Part shown: positions 60,795 through 64,000 of the stretch, piece by piece
Layout of the letters: the number at the start of each line of letters is the position of its first letter
How positions within the stretch are numbered: the stretch's first letter is position 1
Assembly (NCBI RefSeq): GCF_006715225.1
Contig: NZ_VFMU01000001.1
Coordinates: 2,604,001 to 2,668,000 of the forward strand
Length of the DNA: 64,000 nucleotides
Direction of reading: 5' to 3'
Source of the DNA: Arthrobacter sp. SLBN-112
Lineage (GTDB): Bacteria > Actinomycetota > Actinomycetes > Actinomycetales > Micrococcaceae
The notes under the pieces: model-generated
Databases searched by the model: none
The model's input: only the letters and a program-made list of their open reading frames with translations
Told to the model about the DNA's origin: nothing
Made by a program: the position numbers and the translations under genes

Positions 60795-62050
60795 GCATCC
60801 ACCAGGAAAACCCCACCGACGTGGCCACCGAAAAGCTCCGCCGGCGGGCCGAGGAGCTGGACCGCCGGGACGCCCTGGCGCACTGCCGGGACCACTTCAT
60901 CGGCACGGACACGCCCCTGTCCTACCTCGACGGCAACTCCCTGGGCCGGCCGCTGCAGCGGACGGCAGACGACGTCGCCGCCTTCATCCGCGACGAATGG
61001 GGCGGCCGCCTCATCCGCGGCTGGGACGAAAAGTGGCTCGAAATGCCGCAGGCCATCGGTGACCAGCTGGGCCGCACGGTCCTTGGGGCGGCTCCGGGGC
61101 AGACGATCATCGCCGATTCCACCACAGTGGTGCTTTACAAGCTGATCCGCGCAGCCCTTGCCGCCGTGCAGGACCCGGACCGCAACGAGCTCGTCCTGGA
61201 CACGGAGAACTTTCCCACCGACCGTTACCTGGTGGAGGGCATCGCACTCGAGGAAGGCCTGACCCTCCGCTGGATCGAGCCGGACCCCGCTGCGGGGGTG
61301 ACCCTTGAGCAGGTGCGCCGGGCCATTGGGCCGCGTACCGCCGTCGTCCTTCTCAGCCAGATCGCGTACCGCTCCGGCCACCTGGCCGACCTGCCCGGGA
61401 TCACCGCGGCAGTGCACGACGCCGGTGCCCTGGTGGTGTGGGACCTTTGCCATTCCGTGGGGTCGGTGGAGATCGACCTGGACGGCGCGGAGGTGGACTT
61501 CGCTGCCGGCTGCACCTACAAGTACCTCAACGGCGGCCCCGGATCGCCAGCGTTTGCTTACGTCAACCAGCGCCACCTGTCCACCCTGAACCAGCCCATC
61601 TGGGGATGGATGGGGCGCAAGAATGCGTTCGAGATGGCCGCCGGCTATGAACCGGCCGCGGGCATCCGGGGTTTCCTTAGCGGTACCCCCGCGATTTTCG
61701 GAATGATCGCCATGCAGGGCACTTTGGACCTCATCGAGGAAGCGTCGATGGCCGCCGTCCGGGACAAATCCGTGGCACTGACCGGGTTCGCCGTTGAGGT
61801 CTTCGATGCGCTGCTGGCCCCGCTGGGTGCGGAGCTGGCGTCGCCCCGGGATCCGGGGGAGCGGGGCGGCCACATCACCGTGGACCACCCGGACTTCACC
61901 AAGGCCACCGTGGAAGCACTGTGGAAAGGGGACGTCATCCCGGATTTCCGCTCTCCGCGCGGCATCCGGGTGGGGTTGTCCCCCTTGAGCACCAGTTTTG
62001 TCGAAGTGCTCCAGGGCATGGCGGCCATCCGGGACCGGCTCCAGGGCTGA
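60791..62050 (+). CDS. kynU: Kynureninase
   Basis: A 419-residue PLP enzyme splitting kynurenine to anthranilate and alanine. YLDGNSLGRPL near residue 46 is the signature; DLCHSVGSVEIDLDGAEVDFA and the Schiff-base Lys in TYKYLNGGPGSPAF, with QPIWGWMGR, are typical. The formamidase (kynB) that acts between kynA and kynU is not in the window. The rpsO promoter lies just downstream. Confidence 0.96.
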   Translation: MSIHQENPTDVATEKLRRRAEELDRRDALAHCRDHFIGTDTPLSYLDGNSLGRPLQRTADDVAAFIRDEWGGRLIRGWDEKWLEMPQAIGDQLGRTVLGAAPGQTIIADSTTVVLYKLIRAALAAVQDPDRNELVLDTENFPTDRYLVEGIALEEGLTLRWIEPDPAAGVTLEQVRRAIGPRTAVVLLSQIAYRSGHLADLPGITAAVHDAGALVVWDLCHSVGSVEIDLDGAEVDFAAGCTYKYLNGGPGSPAFAYVNQRHLSTLNQPIWGWMGRKNAFEMAAGYEPAAGIRGFLSGTPAIFGMIAMQGTLDLIEEASMAAVRDKSVALTGFAVEVFDALLAPLGAELASPRDPGERGGHITVDHPDFTKATVEALWKGDVIPDFRSPRGIRVGLSPLSTSFVEVLQGMAAIRDRLQG

Positions 62051-62235
62051 CAAGCGCGCTGTTTCGACAAGGTTGGGCCGGGGCCGGTAAACTGGACGAT
62101 GGATCCGGCTGCAGTCCGTGGCGGCTGGTTCCTGTTGCAGTCCGCCTGCTCCGGTTCGCCGGATCAGGACGTACCCGGCAGACCCGGCAGTGAGTTACTG
62201 ACCTGGGCCCTCACGGCACATCCCTAGGAGTTATT

Positions 62236-62505
62236 GTGGCACTTGACGCCGCTGTAAAGCAGTCCATCATCAAGGAATACGCAACCGTAGAAGGCGACAC
62301 CGGTTCACCGGAGGTCCAGGTTGCTGTCCTGACCCAGCGGATCAAGGATCTGACTGAGCACATGAAGGAGCACAAGCACGATTACCACACCCAGCGCGGT
62401 CTGCTGGCCATGGTTGGTCGTCGTAAGCGCATGCTGAGCTACCTCAAGAAGACCGACATCGCCCGCTACCGTTCGCTCATCGAGCGCCTCGGCCTGCGCC
62501 GCTAG
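62236..62505 (+). CDS. rpsO: 30S ribosomal protein S15
   Basis: An 89-residue S15 that binds 16S rRNA early in 30S assembly. Diagnostic motifs: [34 protein letters not shown] and the ending [24 protein letters not shown] start at 62236 with TAGGAG at 62226-62231. A -10-like TAAACT lies at 62088-62093. Length is exactly the family size. A terminator follows, so pnp may be partly separate. Confidence 0.98.
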   Translation: MALDAAVKQSIIKEYATVEGDTGSPEVQVAVLTQRIKDLTEHMKEHKHDYHTQRGLLAMVGRRKRMLSYLKKTDIARYRSLIERLGLRR

Positions 62506-62515
62506 TCTGGCTTCG

Positions 62516-62550
62516 GGCGGCCCTTTCCTTCCGGAACGGGCCGCCTTCTT
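62516..62550 (+). terminator. Terminator after rpsO
   Basis: GGCGGCCC (62516-62523) pairs with GGGCCGCC (62538-62545), followed by TTCTTC. The inner TTCC/GGAA can also pair. The tail is weak, so read-through to pnp is likely. Confidence 0.65.
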
Positions 62551-62674
62551 CAAATAAAACTAAACAGGAGGATCAACCGCATCACGCATTCGCGGTCCTC
62601 GGTAGTGATCCCCGGGAACGGCTTCGTTGACTGAAGCCGGCGGCCCGTGGGTCTCGATCGATGACCGGGTGCAG

Positions 62675-62696
62675 GGCCAGTAGACAGATGCTGGCC
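62675..62696 (+). promoter_or_regulatory. Hairpin in the pnp leader
   Basis: GGCCAG (62675-62680) pairs with CTGGCC (62691-62696) around a 10-base loop, 49 bases before the pnp start. In enterobacteria a leader stem controls pnp by RNase III cleavage; a similar role here is only a possibility. Confidence 0.4.
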
Positions 62697-62744
62697 GGGT
62701 TGATGCGGCTGGACTTCCGTCAAACAGAAACGGAGGTGACTCTC

Positions 62745-64000
62745 TTGGAGGGTCCCGAAATCCAGTTCTCGGAAGCAGTCATTGACAATGGCCGTTTCGG
62801 CAAGCGCGTAATCCGCTTCGAAACCGGCCGTCTTGCCAAGCAGGCAGCCGGCGCAGCCATGGTGTACATCGACGATGACACCGCACTGCTGTCCGCCACC
62901 ACTGCCGGCAAGCACCCGCGTGAAGGCTTTGACTTCTTCCCGCTGACGGTCGACGTCGAAGAGCGCATGTATGCTGCCGGCCGCATCCCGGGCTCGTTCT
63001 TCCGCCGTGAAGGCCGCCCGTCCACCGAAGCCATCCTGGCCTGCCGCCTGATGGATCGCCCGCTGCGCCCCGCCTTCATCAAGGGCCTGCGCAACGAGGT
63101 CCAGATCGTGGTCACCGTCCTGGCCATCAACCCCGACGAGCTGTACGACGTGGTGGCCATCAACGCTTCCTCGATGTCCACCCAGCTGTCCGGCCTGCCG
63201 TTCTCCGGCCCCATCGGCGGCGTCCGCGTTGCCCTGGTGGCCGACGAAAACGGATCGCAGTGGGTTGCTTTCCCCAAGCACTCGCAGCTGGAGAACTCCG
63301 TCTTCAACATGGTGGTTGCCGGCCGCGTTGCAGGTGACGACGTCGCCATCATGATGGTCGAGGCCGAAGCTACGGACAACTCCTGGAACCTCATCAAGGA
63401 ACAGGGCGCCACTGCCCCCACCGAAGAGGTTGTGTCCGAGGGCCTTGAGGCTGCCAAGCCGTTCATCAAGGCACTCTGCGAAGCCCAGGCCGATTTGGCC
63501 GCACGGGCTGCAAAGCCCACTGTCGAGTTCCCGGTCTTCCTGGACTACGAGGACGACGTCTACGCGGCTGTCGAATCCGCCGCCGCCGACAAGCTTGCCG
63601 CTGTCTTCCAGATCGCCGACAAGCAGGAACGCGACAACGCCTCCGACGCGCTCAAGGACGAAGTCCTGGGCAACCTCGCCGGCCAGTTCGAAGGCCGCGA
63701 GAAGGAACTGTCCGCTGCCTTCCGCTCCGTCACGAAGCACGTTGTGCGCCAGCGCATCCTGAAGGACCAGGTCCGCATTGACGGCCGTGGCCTGACGGAC
63801 ATCCGCCAGCTCACCGCCGAAGTTGAGGTTCTGCCCCGCGTTCACGGTTCGGCCATCTTCGAGCGCGGCGAGACCCAGATCATGGGTGTCACCACACTGA
63901 ACATGCTCAAGATGGAACAGCAGATCGACTCGCTGTCTCCCGTCACACGCAAGCGCTACATGCACAACTACAACTTCCCGCCGTACTCCACCGGTGAGAC
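62745..64000 (+). CDS. pnp: Polyribonucleotide nucleotidyltransferase (5' part)
   Basis: First 418 residues of PNPase, truncated by the window end (no stop seen). The frame from TTG at 62745 reads [20 protein letters not shown], and GGAGGTGA at 62732-62739 supports this start. First RNase PH domain has [15 protein letters not shown] and RLMDRPLRP; the helical linker follows; the second RNase PH domain begins near [33 protein letters not shown]. It degrades RNA 3' to 5' by phosphorolysis and joins the degradosome. The KH and S1 domains are beyond the window. Confidence 0.95.
   Translation, partial: MEGPEIQFSEAVIDNGRFGKRVIRFETGRLAKQAAGAAMVYIDDDTALLSATTAGKHPREGFDFFPLTVDVEERMYAAGRIPGSFFRREGRPSTEAILACRLMDRPLRPAFIKGLRNEVQIVVTVLAINPDELYDVVAINASSMSTQLSGLPFSGPIGGVRVALVADENGSQWVAFPKHSQLENSVFNMVVAGRVAGDDVAIMMVEAEATDNSWNLIKEQGATAPTEEVVSEGLEAAKPFIKALCEAQADLAARAAKPTVEFPVFLDYEDDVYAAVESAAADKLAAVFQIADKQERDNASDALKDEVLGNLAGQFEGREKELSAAFRSVTKHVVRQRILKDQVRIDGRGLTDIRQLTAEVEVLPRVHGSAIFERGETQIMGVTTLNMLKMEQQIDSLSPVTRKRYMHNYNFPPYSTGE

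Noticed and set aside
1..64000. CRISPR arrays, insertion sequences, prophage, integrase or rRNA
   Set aside because: No regularly spaced repeats, transposase or integrase motifs, or rRNA sequences were found on reading both strands.

Overview
The window is a 64-kb chromosomal segment of a high-GC actinobacterium, most likely a member of the Micrococcaceae (Arthrobacter/Pseudarthrobacter type). This is inferred from gene content and order: rpsB-tsf-pyrH-frr-cdsA, dxr-M50 protease-ispG-GNAT-proS, rimP-nusA-ylxR-infB-rbfA and truB-ribF-rpsO-pnp, together with frequent GTG/TTG starts, ATGA/TGATG stop-start overlaps and uniformly GC-rich codon use. No phage, insertion sequence, integrase, rRNA or CRISPR array was seen.

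Layout. 1-3.6 kb: end of a membrane protein gene, a GT4 glycosyltransferase, a CAT-anticodon tRNA with its terminator, a glutaryl-CoA-dehydrogenase-like gene behind a perfect 28-nt palindrome, and a secreted M23 peptidase. 3.6-9.1 kb: rpsB, tsf, pyrH, frr, cdsA and a DivIVA-repeat protein. 9.1-15.9 kb: two solute:sodium symporters of the acetate/pyruvate type flanking a LytS/LytTR two-component system. 16-17.8 kb: small membrane proteins. 17.9-31.1 kb: a branched-chain amino acid catabolic locus. It has an Lrp-type regulator, the bkdABC branched-chain keto acid dehydrogenase genes (E1a, E1b, E2), a TetR repressor, and then an eight-gene operon (carboxylase beta, carboxylase alpha with biotin, acyl-CoA dehydrogenase, two CoA-transferase subunits, MaoC hydratase, CitE-like lyase). 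The content closely parallels the Mycobacterium tuberculosis Rv2495c-Rv2506 region.

31.1-42.8 kb: lipase maturation factor-like protein, dxr, site-2 protease, a SatD/SatE-like pair, a YciI protein, ispG, GNAT, a lipoprotein, proS and a TSUP permease. 42.8-47.4 kb: a PLP decarboxylase, an APH(6)-like kinase, a VIT1/CCC1 metal transporter and a DUF4439 protein. 47.4-53.4 kb: rimP-nusA-ylxR-infB-rbfA, with a complex nested inverted repeat between infB and rbfA. 53.4-57 kb: ScyD/E-like secreted protein, nucleoside deaminase, zinc-finger thioredoxin, aminotransferase. 57-64 kb: truB, two small membrane proteins, ribF, tryptophan-to-anthranilate genes kynA-kynU, rpsO and the 5' part of pnp, which runs off the end.

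Functionally the window joins the core translation, lipid and isoprenoid machinery to carbon-scavenging modules (acetate/pyruvate uptake, leucine/valine/isoleucine breakdown, tryptophan breakdown) inserted at block boundaries. The most interesting items are the leucine locus with its twin repressor sites, the mutually exclusive hairpins in front of rbfA, a predicted leaderless SatD-like regulator gene with an operator over its own -10 box, the four-repeat DivIVA protein, and several enzymes whose expected catalytic residue appears changed.
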